Origin: Bacteroides sp. 519
GTDB lineage: Bacteria > Bacteroidota > Bacteroidia > Bacteroidales > Bacteroidaceae
Reading direction: 5' to 3'
Length of the DNA stretch: 64,000 nucleotides
Assembly (NCBI RefSeq): GCF_010500955.1
Contig: NZ_QVMJ01000016.1
Coordinates: 1 to 64,000, forward strand
The notes below the pieces were generated by a model. That model was not told the origin of the DNA. It saw nothing but the letters and a program-made list of their open reading frames with translations, and ran no database searches. This document shows positions 40,270-49,998 of the stretch, one piece after another; position 1 is the stretch's first letter; every line of letters starts with the position of its first letter. The position numbers were made by a program, and so were the translations under genes.

Positions 40270-42810
40270 GTGGAAAAAGTAATCTATTCTCATGAAGAAG
40301 CTATTGAAGAATCTTTACGATACTTTCAAGGTGATGAGTTGGCAGCAAGAGTTTGGGTAAACAAATATGCTGTTAAAGATTCTTTCGGGAACATTTATGA
40401 AAAGTCTCCGGAAGACATGCATTGGAGATTGGCTAATGAAGTAGCCAGAATCGAGTCTAAATACCCGAATCCATTATCAGCGAAGGAACTTTACGATTTA
40501 TTTGATCATTTCAAATATATTGTTCCGCAAGGAAGCCCTATGACGGGAATCGGAAATAATTATCAGGTAGCCTCGCTATCAAACTGTTTTGTAATTGGCG
40601 TGAATGGTCCTGCCGATTCTTACGGTGCCATTATTAAGGTAGACGAAGAACAGGTACAATTAATGAAAAGACGCGGTGGCGTTGGCCATGACTTGTCTCA
40701 CATTCGTCCGAAAGGATCACCTGTTAAAAACTCAGCTTTAACCTCAACTGGTATCGTTCCTTTTATGGAAAGATACTCAAACTCTACTCGCGAAGTAGCG
40801 CAAGATGGCCGAAGAGGTGCTTTAATGTTAAGTGTATCTATTAAACACCCTGACTCGGAATCATTTATTGATGCTAAAATGACGGAAGGTAAAGTTACCG
40901 GAGCTAACGTTTCGGTAAAGCTGGACGATGATTTCATGAGAGCCGCAATTGAAAACAAAACCTACACACAACAGTACCCTGTTAATTCTGCTAACCCAAC
41001 CACTGTTAAGGATATTGATGCCTCTGCTCTCTGGAAAAAGATTGTTCACAATGCCTGGAAATCGGCTGAGCCGGGAGTACTCTTCTGGGATACTATAATA
41101 AGAGAATCGGTTCCCGATTGCTATGCCGATTTGGGATACGAAACCGTATCAACTAACCCCTGTGGTGAAATTCCGCTTTGTCCGTATGACTCCTGTCGAC
41201 TGTTGGCCATTAACCTATATTCGTATGTTGTTAATCCGTTTAAAGAAAACGCCTACTTCGATTTCGAACTCTTCGAAAAACATGTAGTTCTGGCACAACG
41301 CATAATGGACGACATTATTGATCTTGAACTGGAAAAGATTGAATGCATTCTTGAAAAGATTAAAGAAGACCCGGAAACCCCTGATGTAAAACGTACAGAG
41401 TGCGAACTTTGGGAAAAGATATACAAGAAAAGTGCACAGGGAAGAAGAACCGGTGTAGGTATAACCGCCGAGGGCGATATGCTTGCTGCACTGAATCTTC
41501 GCTACGGAACCGAAGAAGCAACCGACTTTTCGGAAAAAGTACACAAAGTAGTTGCAATCAATGCATATAAATCGTCGGTAACCATGGCAAAAGAGAGAGG
41601 AGCTTTCGGAATATACGATTCTGAAAGAGAGAAAAACAATCCTTTCATTAATCGTCTTGCCGAAGCCGATCCCGAATTGTACAAAGACATGAAGAAGTAC
41701 GGCCGCCGTAACATTGCCTGTCTTACCATTGCACCTACTGGTACAACCAGCTTAATGACTCAAACAACATCAGGCATTGAGCCAGTGTTCCTACCAGTAT
41801 ACACCCGCCGAAGAAAAGTAAATCCGAATGATGCACAGGTACGAATTGATTTCGTAGATGATTCGGGAGATGCTTTCGAAGAATATATCGTATTCCACCA
41901 TAAGTTTGTTACCTGGATGGAAGCAAACGGATACGATCCCGCCAAGAGATATACACACGAAGAGATTGATGAACTAGTTGCCAAGTCGCCTTACTACAAA
42001 GCCACATCTAACGATGTAGATTGGTTGATGAAAGTAAAGATGCAAGGCCGCATACAAAAGTGGGTCGATCATTCAATCAGTGTAACCATCAATCTGCCGA
42101 ATGATGTAGACGAAGAACTGGTTAACCACTTGTATGTAGAAGCATGGAAATCAGGTTGCAAAGGATGCACTGTATATCGTGATGGCTCGCGTTCGGGTGT
42201 TCTTCTGGCAACAAAGAAAAGTAAAAAAGAAGAGGTACCTCCATGTAAACCGCCAACAATAGTAGAAACCCGTCCGAAGATTTTGGAAGCAGATGTTGTT
42301 CGGTTCCAGAACAACAAAGAAAAATGGGTTGCATTTGTAGGTATCCTGGATGGTAGACCTTACGAAATATTCACTGGTTTACAGGATGATGACGAAGGTA
42401 TTCTATTACCCAAAAGTGTTACCACCGGTAGAATCATTAAGAACGTTGACGAAGAAACAGGAACCAAACGTTACGACTTCCAGTTCCAGAACAAGCGTGG
42501 TTACAAAACAACCATCGAAGGCCTTTCCGAAAAGTTCAACAAAGAATACTGGAACTATGCTAAACTGATTTCGGGAGTACTACGCTGGAGAATGCCAATT
42601 GAACAGGTAATCAAACTGGTTAGTTCACTTCAACTAGATAGTGAGAATATTAACACCTGGAAAAACGGAGTTGAACGCGCACTTAAAAAATACATTCAGG
42701 ACGGAACAGAAGCCGCCGGCAAAAAGTGTCCCAACTGTGGTAACGAAACATTGGTTTATCAGGAAGGCTGCCTTACCTGCAAAACTTGTGGCGCATCCCG
42801 TTGTGGATAA
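40270..42810 (+). CDS. nrdJ: Adenosylcobalamin-dependent (class II) ribonucleotide reductase
   Basis: An 846-residue class II RNR making deoxynucleotides independent of oxygen. Catalytic landmarks: Cys106 in SLSNCFVIG, N296/C298/E300 in STNPCGEIPL, and IAPTGTTSLMTQTTSGIEPV near residue 490. A C-terminal zinc-ribbon (CPNCGNE...CLTCKTCGASRCG) carries the redox cysteines. The frame is open to a TTG at 40192, but that codon lies inside the -7 promoter element, so the GTG at 40270 (reading VEKVIYSHEEA) is the likely start. No homologue-specific oddity is seen. Confidence 0.93.
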   Translation: MEKVIYSHEEAIEESLRYFQGDELAARVWVNKYAVKDSFGNIYEKSPEDMHWRLANEVARIESKYPNPLSAKELYDLFDHFKYIVPQGSPMTGIGNNYQVASLSNCFVIGVNGPADSYGAIIKVDEEQVQLMKRRGGVGHDLSHIRPKGSPVKNSALTSTGIVPFMERYSNSTREVAQDGRRGALMLSVSIKHPDSESFIDAKMTEGKVTGANVSVKLDDDFMRAAIENKTYTQQYPVNSANPTTVKDIDASALWKKIVHNAWKSAEPGVLFWDTIIRESVPDCYADLGYETVSTNPCGEIPLCPYDSCRLLAINLYSYVVNPFKENAYFDFELFEKHVVLAQRIMDDIIDLELEKIECILEKIKEDPETPDVKRTECELWEKIYKKSAQGRRTGVGITAEGDMLAALNLRYGTEEATDFSEKVHKVVAINAYKSSVTMAKERGAFGIYDSEREKNNPFINRLAEADPELYKDMKKYGRRNIACLTIAPTGTTSLMTQTTSGIEPVFLPVYTRRRKVNPNDAQVRIDFVDDSGDAFEEYIVFHHKFVTWMEANGYDPAKRYTHEEIDELVAKSPYYKATSNDVDWLMKVKMQGRIQKWVDHSISVTINLPNDVDEELVNHLYVEAWKSGCKGCTVYRDGSRSGVLLATKKSKKEEVPPCKPPTIVETRPKILEADVVRFQNNKEKWVAFVGILDGRPYEIFTGLQDDDEGILLPKSVTTGRIIKNVDEETGTKRYDFQFQNKRGYKTTIEGLSEKFNKEYWNYAKLISGVLRWRMPIEQVIKLVSSLQLDSENINTWKNGVERALKKYIQDGTEAAGKKCPNCGNETLVYQEGCLTCKTCGASRCG

Positions 42811-42947
42811 ACTATGAATTAAATGAAAGAGGCTTACAGGCCTCTTTTGTGTTTAATAACATATTAGCACAAACGTTTGCATTGGAAAAAACTTTAGTTG
42901 GAGATTATTGTTGTATAATAACAAAAATAATATATTTATAATTGTAT

Positions 42948-43074
42948 TTAGTAGCTATTTAGTAGCTAGTAGTAAGTAGCTAGTAGTAAGTAGTAAGAAT
43001 ATCCATGTGGCATTGTTACTAACTACTAGCTACTAGCTACCAACTACTAGCTACTAGCTACCAACTACTAAAAC
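42948..43074. repeat. Dyad of tandem TAGTAGCTAG words
   Basis: The left arm has TAGTAGCTAGTAGTAAG words, the right arm has CTACTAGCTACCAACTA words. The dyad ends about 10 nt before the malQ ATG. Similar TAGTAGGTAG words lie at 2383-2420. Confidence 0.85.
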
Positions 43075-43083
43075 AACATAAAT

Positions 43084-45789
43084 ATGACAGTATCATTCCA
43101 TATTGAATACCGTACCAGTTGGGGAGAAGAAGTGAGACTCCTTGGTTCCATTCCCGAACTAGGTAATAACATACCTCAGAATGCCATACCACTTACCACA
43201 GTAGATGGAATTAACTGGGTGGTTGCAAAAGAGATCAAAGTTCCCCAAAACAAGGTAATTGAATATAACTATTATATTTACCGGGATGGAAATGTGGTAA
43301 GGAATGAGTGGGATAACTTCTCACGCAGACTTTATCCGGCAAACAGAAGCCAACAATCTTATAAGATTTACGATTGTTGGAAGAATCTGCCGGAAGATTT
43401 ATATCTCTACAGTTCGGCCTTTACAGAATCTTTGTTGGCACATCTTGATAGAGATAAAATCCCCGAAAGCTACAACAACGGTTTAATTATCAAAGCCTAT
43501 GCACCACGCATAACCAGCGATTATTGCCTGGGTATTTGTGGTAATCAGGAAATACTTGGTAGCTGGAATGCTGATAAAGCCTGGTTAATGAGCGATGTGA
43601 ATTTCCCCGAATGGCAAACAGAACTGGATGCTTCGAAATTGCAATTTCCCATTGAATATAAGTTTGTACTGTTCAACAAGAAAACCCGGAAAGCAGAATA
43701 TTGGGAAAATAATCCCAACCGGCATATTGGCCACTATCAGTTCAACGACAATGAAACGATAGTGATATCCGACAGGTATGTGTATTTCAATGTTCCTACC
43801 TGGAAAGGTGCAGGAGTTGCTATACCTGTGTTTTCACTCCGTTCGGAAAGTAGTTATGGCATTGGTGACTTTGGCGATTTAAAGAAAATGATAGACTGGG
43901 CTGTTAAAACAGATCAGAAGTTTGTTCAGATTCTGCCGATCAATGATACAACAATGACTGGTAGCTGGACTGACTCTTATCCTTATAACAGTATATCGAT
44001 TTATGCTTTCCACCCGATCTATACTAACATAGATAAGCTTGGACAGTTAAAAGACAAAAAAGTTGCCAAAGCTTTCGAAGAGAGAAGAAAAGAGTTGAAT
44101 GCACTGCCAATGATGAATTACGAAGCCGTATTGCAAACAAAGTGGGAGTATTTCCGACTTATATTTGCGCAGGAAGGCGAAGCTGTATTGGCATCAGACG
44201 GATTCCGTTTATTCTATCAGGCAAATAAAGAATGGTTGCAACCATACGCTGCATTCAGTTATCTGAGGGATACCTATAAAACACCCAATTTCAGAGAATG
44301 GCCGGAGCAATCGGTTTATAACTCCAAACAAATTGATGAATTGTGTCGCCCCGGTACACCTCATTATCCACACGTTGCTATCTATTATTACATACAATAT
44401 AACCTACATCTGCAATTACTGGAAGCTACCACTTACGCCCGCGAACATAGGGTAGCTATCAAAGGGGATATTCCTATCGGGATAAGCCGCAACAGTGTTG
44501 AGGCATGGACAGAACCTTATTACTTCAATCTGAACGGACAGGCCGGTGCTCCACCCGATGATTTCTCGGTAAACGGGCAGAACTGGGGATTCCCAACCTA
44601 CAACTGGGATGTAATGGCACAGGATGGTTATAAGTGGTGGATGAAACGCTTCCATAAAATGGCAGAATACTTCGATGCATACCGCATAGATCATATTCTG
44701 GGTTTCTTCCGTATCTGGGAAATTCCAATGAATGCCGTACATGGACTACTGGGGCAGTTTGCTCCTGCTTTGCCCATGACTGCAGAAGAGATAGAAAGCT
44801 ACGGATTACAGTTCCGCAAAGACTTCTTCCTGAATCCATATATCCACGAATCATTCCTTGAGCAGGTATTTGGCCCACATACCGAATATGTAAAAGAGCA
44901 CTTCATTGAGCCAACCGATGTTTGGCAAGTATATCGTATGCATCCCGACTTTGATACACAAAGAAAGGTAGAAACTTATTTCGCTGATAAAAACGACACC
45001 GATAGTATATGGATACGTGATGGACTTTATTCACTTATCAGTAATGTATTGTTTGTTGTCGACAAGGACGATCCGGAAAAGTTCCATCCACGTATAAGCG
45101 CACAGCATGATTTCCTTTATAAATCTTTATCGGATTGGGATAAGAACTCTTTTAACCGTTTGTACGATCAGTATTATTATCATAGGCACAATCAGTTTTG
45201 GCACCGACAGGCCATGCAAAAGTTACCACAGTTAACCCTTTCGACCCGAATGTTGGTATGTGGTGAAGATTTGGGAATGATTCCGGATAGTGTACCCTGG
45301 GTAATGAACGATCTTCGTATCCTGAGTCTGGAAATTCAACGAATGCCGAAGAACCCCAATTATGAATTCGGCCATTTGAATGAATACCCTTATCGTTCGG
45401 TTTGTACCATATCTACACACGATATGTCGACCTTGCGCGGATGGTGGGAAGAAGATTATGCACAAACCCAGCGTTATTATAATAACATAATGGGTCATTA
45501 CGGCACTGCTCCTACGGTAGCATCTCCCGAGATATGCGAAGAGATTGTACGAAACCATCTGTACAGCAATTCTATATTGTGTATACTGGCTTTGCAAGAT
45601 TGGATGTCGATAGATGAAGAATTAAGATATCCCAATGTTCCGGATGAACGAATCAATGTTCCGGCTAACCCAAAGCATTACTGGCGTTACAGAATGCACC
45701 TCACTATTGAGGAACTGATGAAAGCGGATAACTTGAATGATAAGATTAAGAATATGATAAAGAATACCGGAAGGAATCCGGAAAAATAA
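43084..45789 (+). CDS. malQ: 4-alpha-glucanotransferase with two CBM20-like domains
   Basis: A 901-residue GH77 amylomaltase that transfers maltodextrin segments in starch or glycogen metabolism. Two N-terminal starch-binding CBM20-like modules are visible (VSFHIEYRTSWGEEVRLLGS from residue 3; LIIKAYAPRITSDYCLGICG near residue 138). The catalytic domain holds D536 in YRIDHILGF (nucleophile), E728 in CGEDLGM (acid/base) and H779/D780 in STHDMSTLRGWW. This long form with CBMs is typical of Bacteroidetes. No signal peptide, so cytoplasmic. Confidence 0.95.
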   Translation: MTVSFHIEYRTSWGEEVRLLGSIPELGNNIPQNAIPLTTVDGINWVVAKEIKVPQNKVIEYNYYIYRDGNVVRNEWDNFSRRLYPANRSQQSYKIYDCWKNLPEDLYLYSSAFTESLLAHLDRDKIPESYNNGLIIKAYAPRITSDYCLGICGNQEILGSWNADKAWLMSDVNFPEWQTELDASKLQFPIEYKFVLFNKKTRKAEYWENNPNRHIGHYQFNDNETIVISDRYVYFNVPTWKGAGVAIPVFSLRSESSYGIGDFGDLKKMIDWAVKTDQKFVQILPINDTTMTGSWTDSYPYNSISIYAFHPIYTNIDKLGQLKDKKVAKAFEERRKELNALPMMNYEAVLQTKWEYFRLIFAQEGEAVLASDGFRLFYQANKEWLQPYAAFSYLRDTYKTPNFREWPEQSVYNSKQIDELCRPGTPHYPHVAIYYYIQYNLHLQLLEATTYAREHRVAIKGDIPIGISRNSVEAWTEPYYFNLNGQAGAPPDDFSVNGQNWGFPTYNWDVMAQDGYKWWMKRFHKMAEYFDAYRIDHILGFFRIWEIPMNAVHGLLGQFAPALPMTAEEIESYGLQFRKDFFLNPYIHESFLEQVFGPHTEYVKEHFIEPTDVWQVYRMHPDFDTQRKVETYFADKNDTDSIWIRDGLYSLISNVLFVVDKDDPEKFHPRISAQHDFLYKSLSDWDKNSFNRLYDQYYYHRHNQFWHRQAMQKLPQLTLSTRMLVCGEDLGMIPDSVPWVMNDLRILSLEIQRMPKNPNYEFGHLNEYPYRSVCTISTHDMSTLRGWWEEDYAQTQRYYNNIMGHYGTAPTVASPEICEEIVRNHLYSNSILCILALQDWMSIDEELRYPNVPDERINVPANPKHYWRYRMHLTIEELMKADNLNDKIKNMIKNTGRNPEK

Positions 45790-45795
45790 TTTCCT

Positions 45796-46167
45796 ATGAA
45801 AATTAGCAGATCTTATATTACGTTGAAAGATGTTTTGTTTTATAGCTACCATGGAGTAGCAAAACAGGAACAGGTTGTTGGAAACAACTACATAATCAAC
45901 CTGCGTCTTGCTGTGGATATTTCTAAAGCTGCAGAAAGTGATCATGTAGAAGATACTGTTAATTATGCAAATGTACACCAGATATTATTGGAAGAGATGG
46001 CCATCTCTTCCAAGCTTCTGGAACATGTATGTGGTAGGATTGTTAACAGGTTATTCCATGAATTTCCATTGGTAGATGGAATTGAAATAACACTGGCTAA
46101 AAAGAACCCTCCAATGGGTGCAGACATAGAAGCAGCGGGGGTGGAGATGTATTGTTTAAGGCAATAG
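45796..46167 (+). CDS. folB: Dihydroneopterin aldolase
   Basis: A 123-residue FolB, converting 7,8-dihydroneopterin to 6-hydroxymethyl-dihydropterin in folate synthesis. Landmarks are FYSYHGVAKQEQVVGNNY near residue 15, the DTVNYANVHQ stretch near residue 55, and AKKNPPMGADIEAAGVEM at the C-terminus, which contains the family lysine. It starts 6 nt after the malQ stop codon and is probably cotranscribed. Confidence 0.92.
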   Translation: MKISRSYITLKDVLFYSYHGVAKQEQVVGNNYIINLRLAVDISKAAESDHVEDTVNYANVHQILLEEMAISSKLLEHVCGRIVNRLFHEFPLVDGIEITLAKKNPPMGADIEAAGVEMYCLRQ

Positions 46168-46169
46168 TA

Positions 46170-46275
46170 GGGACTTTCCGATAGAAAACCCTGTACTCTT
46201 CCGCATAATAATCCACTATTTTCCATAAAATAGTGGATTATTATGCACAAGCTATATAGCATTGGGGTTCTTAAA
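46170..46275. repeat. 22-23-bp-type repeat cluster C
   Basis: A short cluster in reverse orientation relative to array B: TTTCCGATAGAAAA, CTTCCGCATAATAATCC, ACTATTTTCCATAAAATAGT, then GCTATATAGC. These are the same core words as the third and fourth blocks of array B, read on the other strand. It lies between folB and the hflX promoter. Confidence 0.65.
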
Positions 46276-46288
46276 CACTCTTTTACCA

Positions 46289-46318
46289 TTGTAAGGAAAC
46301 AAAAAATCACTATATTTG
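46289..46318 (+). promoter_or_regulatory. Promoter for hflX
   Basis: TTG at 46289-46291, a 19-nt spacer and TATATTTG at 46311-46318 match the Bacteroidota consensus; the ATG at 46344 follows about 20 nt after the expected start point. Confidence 0.7.
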
Positions 46319-46343
46319 TCCCACAATTTGTAGAAAACAGTAA

Positions 46344-47573
46344 ATGAAAGAATTCATCATCTCCGAAGCCCAGGCCGAAACAGCTGTACTTGTAGCTTTG
46401 ATAACCCAAAATCAGGACGAACGCAAAACAAACGAGTACCTCGACGAACTGGCATTCCTTGCTGAGACAGCAGGGGCGGAAGTAGTTAAGAAGTTTACCC
46501 AGCGATTGGATATGGCACACTCGGTAACCTACGTTGGAAAAGGGAAACTTCAGGAAATAAAAAATTATGTAGACGAAAACGAAATAGGGATGGTTATCTT
46601 TGACGATGAACTGTCGCCCAAACAATTGCGTAATATTGAAGCAGCACTCCAAATAAAAATACTAGACCGTACATCGCTCATCCTTGATATATTTGCCATG
46701 CGTGCCCAAACTGCCCATGCCAAAACACAGGTAGAACTGGCACAATACCAATATATGCTTCCCCGCTTGAAAAGACTTTGGACTCACCTTGAACGTCAGG
46801 GTGGTGGTGGAGGTGGCGCCCGTGGAGGTTCGGTAGGGCTTCGCGGACCCGGTGAAACCCAGCTGGAAATGGACCGCCGAATTATTCTTAACCGTATGTC
46901 TTTGTTGAAAGAACAACTGGTAGAGATTGATAAACAAAAAGCTACCCAACGGAAAAACCGTGGTAGGATGATTCGTGTAGCACTGGTAGGATATACCAAT
47001 GTAGGCAAATCTACTTTAATGAACCTGCTTGCTAAAAGCGAAGTTTTTGCCGAAAACAAACTCTTTGCTACACTCGATACTACTGTGCGTAAAGTAGTTA
47101 TTGAAAATCTGCCGTTCTTGTTATCAGATACAGTAGGATTTATTCGTAAACTGCCAACCGATTTGGTTGAATCTTTTAAATCAACCTTAGACGAAGTGCG
47201 CGAAGCAGATTTACTATTACATATAGTAGACATCTCACACCCCGGCTTTGAAGACCAGATTAGTGTTGTAGAAAAAACATTGGCCGATATTAGCAGCGCC
47301 GACAAACCAAGCATATTAATCTTTAATAAAATAGACGCTTATACCTACGTGGAAAAAGCGCCCGATGATCTTACCCCCCTAACCAAAGAGAATTTAACGC
47401 TCGAAGATCTCATGAAAACGTGGATGGCAAAGCTGAATGATAATTGCATCTTCATCTCTGCCCGTCAGAAAATCAATATGGAAGAACTGAAGAGTGTGGT
47501 TTACAGCAAAGTAAAAGAGTTACACGTACAACGGTTCCCCTATAATGATTTTCTTTATCAGGAATATGATTAA
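46344..47573 (+). CDS. hflX: Ribosome-associated GTPase HflX
   Basis: A 409-residue HflX GTPase, which splits or rescues stalled 70S ribosomes under stress. The N-terminal nucleotide-binding domain precedes a linker with the glycine-rich GGGGGGARGGSVGLRGPGE region near residues 152-170. G1 is GYTNVGKST at 216-224, G3 is DTVGF near residue 260 and G4 NKID near residue 330. Its C-terminus is complete. A strong promoter lies just upstream. Confidence 0.95.
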   Translation: MKEFIISEAQAETAVLVALITQNQDERKTNEYLDELAFLAETAGAEVVKKFTQRLDMAHSVTYVGKGKLQEIKNYVDENEIGMVIFDDELSPKQLRNIEAALQIKILDRTSLILDIFAMRAQTAHAKTQVELAQYQYMLPRLKRLWTHLERQGGGGGGARGGSVGLRGPGETQLEMDRRIILNRMSLLKEQLVEIDKQKATQRKNRGRMIRVALVGYTNVGKSTLMNLLAKSEVFAENKLFATLDTTVRKVVIENLPFLLSDTVGFIRKLPTDLVESFKSTLDEVREADLLLHIVDISHPGFEDQISVVEKTLADISSADKPSILIFNKIDAYTYVEKAPDDLTPLTKENLTLEDLMKTWMAKLNDNCIFISARQKINMEELKSVVYSKVKELHVQRFPYNDFLYQEYD

Positions 47574-47574
47574 T

Positions 47575-47668
47575 TAGTAGTTGAGGAGGTAGAGTGAGGT
47601 AAAGTCAGGTAAAGGAGCCAGTCTATCTACTTTACCTCCTTTACCTCACTTTACCTCCTCAACTACTT
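47575..47668. repeat. Dyad of tandem GAGGTAAAG words
   Basis: The left arm has AGTAGTTGAGGAGGTAGAG and GAGGTAAAG words, and the right arm has CTTTACCTCCTTTACCTCA and a closing CCTCAACTACT. It fills the hflX-DUF4954 spacer almost completely. Confidence 0.85.
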
Positions 47669-47683
47669 CCAATAGACACGTTT

Positions 47684-49672
47684 ATGAAAACTTATAGGAA
47701 ACTAACTGAGGACGAAATTCTTCAGCTAAAGGGGCAGTCGTGCCTGGCCGACAATTGGGATAAGGTTTATGTAGATACAAACTTTACTCCGCAGTACATA
47801 TTTCACACCCGTTTCTCGGGAGAAGTAAAGTTGGGAGTTTTTGAATCGGAGTTCACCCTACCTGGTGGAATTCGCAAACATGCAGGATTACGCCATGTTA
47901 CATTACACAATGTAACGTTGGGAGATAACTGTTGTATCGAGAATATTCAGAACTACATTGCTAACTACGAAATTGGTAACAACTCATTTATCGAGAATGT
48001 TGACCTTATTCTTGTAGATGGCCTGACCACTTTTGGCAATGGATGCGAAGCCGCTGTACTCAACGAAACCGGAGGCCGTGAAGTGTGCATGAGCGATAAG
48101 CTTTCTGCCCATCAGGCATACATAATGGCATTATACCGTCATCGGCCGGAGTTAACCAAACGGATGAAAGAAATTACCGACTATTACTCTAATAAACATG
48201 CCTCTACAGTTGGTACAATAGGTAACCGTGTTACCATTATGAATGCTGGATGCATTAAAAACGTAAAGATTGGCGATTACTGCCGCATTGAGGGAACCTG
48301 CCGACTGGAGAACGGAAGTATTAACAGCAATGAAGCCGCACCGGTACATATAGGATATAGTGTTATTTGCGAAGATTTTATAATCAGTTCCGGATCGCAT
48401 GTTGACGATGGAACCGTTCTGAGCCGTTGCTTTGTTGGACAGGCCTGTCAGCTGGGGCATAACTACTCCGCATCCGACTCCCTGTTTTTTAGTAACTGCC
48501 AGGGAGAAAACGGGGAAGCTTGTGCCATCTTTGCCGGTCCTTATACCGTTACGCATCATAAATCGACCTTGTTGATTGCCGGAATGTTCTCGTTTATGAA
48601 TGCCGGGTCGGGATCGAACCAAAGTAACCACATGTATAAACTTGGTCCTATTCATCAGGGGACTATGGAACGGGGCGCCAAAACCACTTCCGACTCTTAC
48701 ATACTTTGGCCTGCCCGCGTAGGTGCTTTCTCGTTGGTTATGGGAAGACATGTTAACCATGCCGACACATCGAACCTCCCTTTCTCGTATCTTATTGAAC
48801 AGTCCGATACTACTTATTTGGTACCTGGTGTAAATTTGCGAAGTGTTGGAACCATTCGTGATGCCCAGAAATGGCCTAAGCGTGATAAACGTACCGACCC
48901 CAACAAACTGGACTTTATAAACTACAACCTTTTAAGTCCTTATACTATCCAAAAGATGTTTAAGGGAAGAGAAATTCTGAAAGAGTTAAGACGGGTATCG
49001 GGAGAAACCTCCGAACTTTATTCGTATCAGAGTGCCAAAATAAAGAATTCTTCGCTTAACAAAGGAATCAAATTGTATGAAACGGGTATTCATAAATTCT
49101 TAGGAAACTCCATTATTAAACGATTGGAGGGAATTGATTTTAAGAATAATGATGAAATACGTGCCCGTTTGAAACCGGATACCGAAATAGGTGCCGGCGA
49201 ATGGGTAGATATTTCTGGACTTATTGCTCCTAAAAGTGAGATAGATAAGTTATTGAATGGTATTGAGAACGGTGAGATTAACCGTTTGGCATGCATCAAT
49301 GAGAACTTTGAAACCATGCACAAAAACTACTATACATACGAGTGGACATGGGCCTACCAAAAGATTAAAGAATTCTATAATATAGATCCGGAAACTATTA
49401 CCGCCAAAGATATTATATTTATTGTGAACGCTTGGAAAGAGTCTGTTGTTGGCCTCGACAAGATGGTGTACGAAGATGCCCGCAAGGAATTCTCTTTATC
49501 GTCTATGACTGGATTTGGTGCCGACGGTAGCCGCAACGAAATGAAAATGGACTTTGAGCAAGTTCGTGGAGATTTTGAGAGCAATACCTTCGTTAATGCG
49601 GTATTGAAGCATATTGAGGAGAAAACAAATCTGGGGAATGAGCTGATTCAGAGGATGGAGAAGGTTTGTTAG
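47684..49672 (+). CDS. DUF4954 protein with left-handed beta-helix
   Basis: A 662-residue protein of the Bacteroidetes-wide DUF4954 family. The middle ~300 residues have the hexapeptide-type strand pattern of left-handed beta-helix enzymes (LGDNCCIENIQNYIANYEIG, IGNRVTIMNAGCIKNVKIGD, HIGYSVICEDFIISSGSH). These are as in nucleotidyl- or acyltransferases acting on sugar nucleotides. The C-terminal 200 residues are helical. The reaction is unknown. No signal peptide. It is the last core gene before the AT-rich island. Confidence 0.8.
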   Translation: MKTYRKLTEDEILQLKGQSCLADNWDKVYVDTNFTPQYIFHTRFSGEVKLGVFESEFTLPGGIRKHAGLRHVTLHNVTLGDNCCIENIQNYIANYEIGNNSFIENVDLILVDGLTTFGNGCEAAVLNETGGREVCMSDKLSAHQAYIMALYRHRPELTKRMKEITDYYSNKHASTVGTIGNRVTIMNAGCIKNVKIGDYCRIEGTCRLENGSINSNEAAPVHIGYSVICEDFIISSGSHVDDGTVLSRCFVGQACQLGHNYSASDSLFFSNCQGENGEACAIFAGPYTVTHHKSTLLIAGMFSFMNAGSGSNQSNHMYKLGPIHQGTMERGAKTTSDSYILWPARVGAFSLVMGRHVNHADTSNLPFSYLIEQSDTTYLVPGVNLRSVGTIRDAQKWPKRDKRTDPNKLDFINYNLLSPYTIQKMFKGREILKELRRVSGETSELYSYQSAKIKNSSLNKGIKLYETGIHKFLGNSIIKRLEGIDFKNNDEIRARLKPDTEIGAGEWVDISGLIAPKSEIDKLLNGIENGEINRLACINENFETMHKNYYTYEWTWAYQKIKEFYNIDPETITAKDIIFIVNAWKESVVGLDKMVYEDARKEFSLSSMTGFGADGSRNEMKMDFEQVRGDFESNTFVNAVLKHIEEKTNLGNELIQRMEKVC

Positions 49673-49695
49673 ATAATCATGTAAATAGTTTGTAT

Positions 49696-49731
49696 TATCT
49701 TTGTTTAATATCCAAAAGGTTATTATATTTG
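49696..49731 (+). promoter_or_regulatory. Two adjacent -7-type elements before the small acidic gene
   Basis: TATCTTTG at 49696-49703 and TATATTTG at 49724-49731 both match TAnnTTTG. Either could drive the small genes at 49764 and 49999. Confidence 0.5.
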
Positions 49732-49763
49732 TTCTGTCATTAAGAATCGCGATCTTATAAATG

Positions 49764-49943
49764 ATGACAGACGAAGAGCTAAAGGCTCAAAAAGAAGACG
49801 CTGAAGATGATTTGGGCTTCTTTTCCTCTAATTGGGATGAAATTCTGAGAATAGAATGGATGACTAAAGAGGAGCTTGAGCAGGCAGTGGATGAAACGCT
49901 CGACGATTATATTCAAGCCTGTAAAAAGCTGAATGAAAAGTAG
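49764..49943 (+). CDS. Small acidic protein
   Basis: A 59-residue acidic, helix-rich protein (MTDEELKAQKEDAEDDLGFF, then EWMTKEELEQAVDETLDDYI). Not a recognised family. A second ATG directly in front (49761) is possible. It precedes the DUF5053-like gene by 55 nt, in the same orientation and AT-rich context. Size and charge would fit an antitoxin or inhibitor, but nothing in the sequence proves it. Confidence 0.5.
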   Translation: MTDEELKAQKEDAEDDLGFFSSNWDEILRIEWMTKEELEQAVDETLDDYIQACKKLNEK

Positions 49944-49998
49944 CCCTCTAGGGCTACTGCTCTTCGTTGTATATATAACTTTTTAATAATAACAGGCT

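Noticed and set aside
45963..46652. 229-codon minus-strand open frame
   Set aside because: It is antisense to folB, array C and the start of hflX; the encoded sequence has no signal, domain or promoter.
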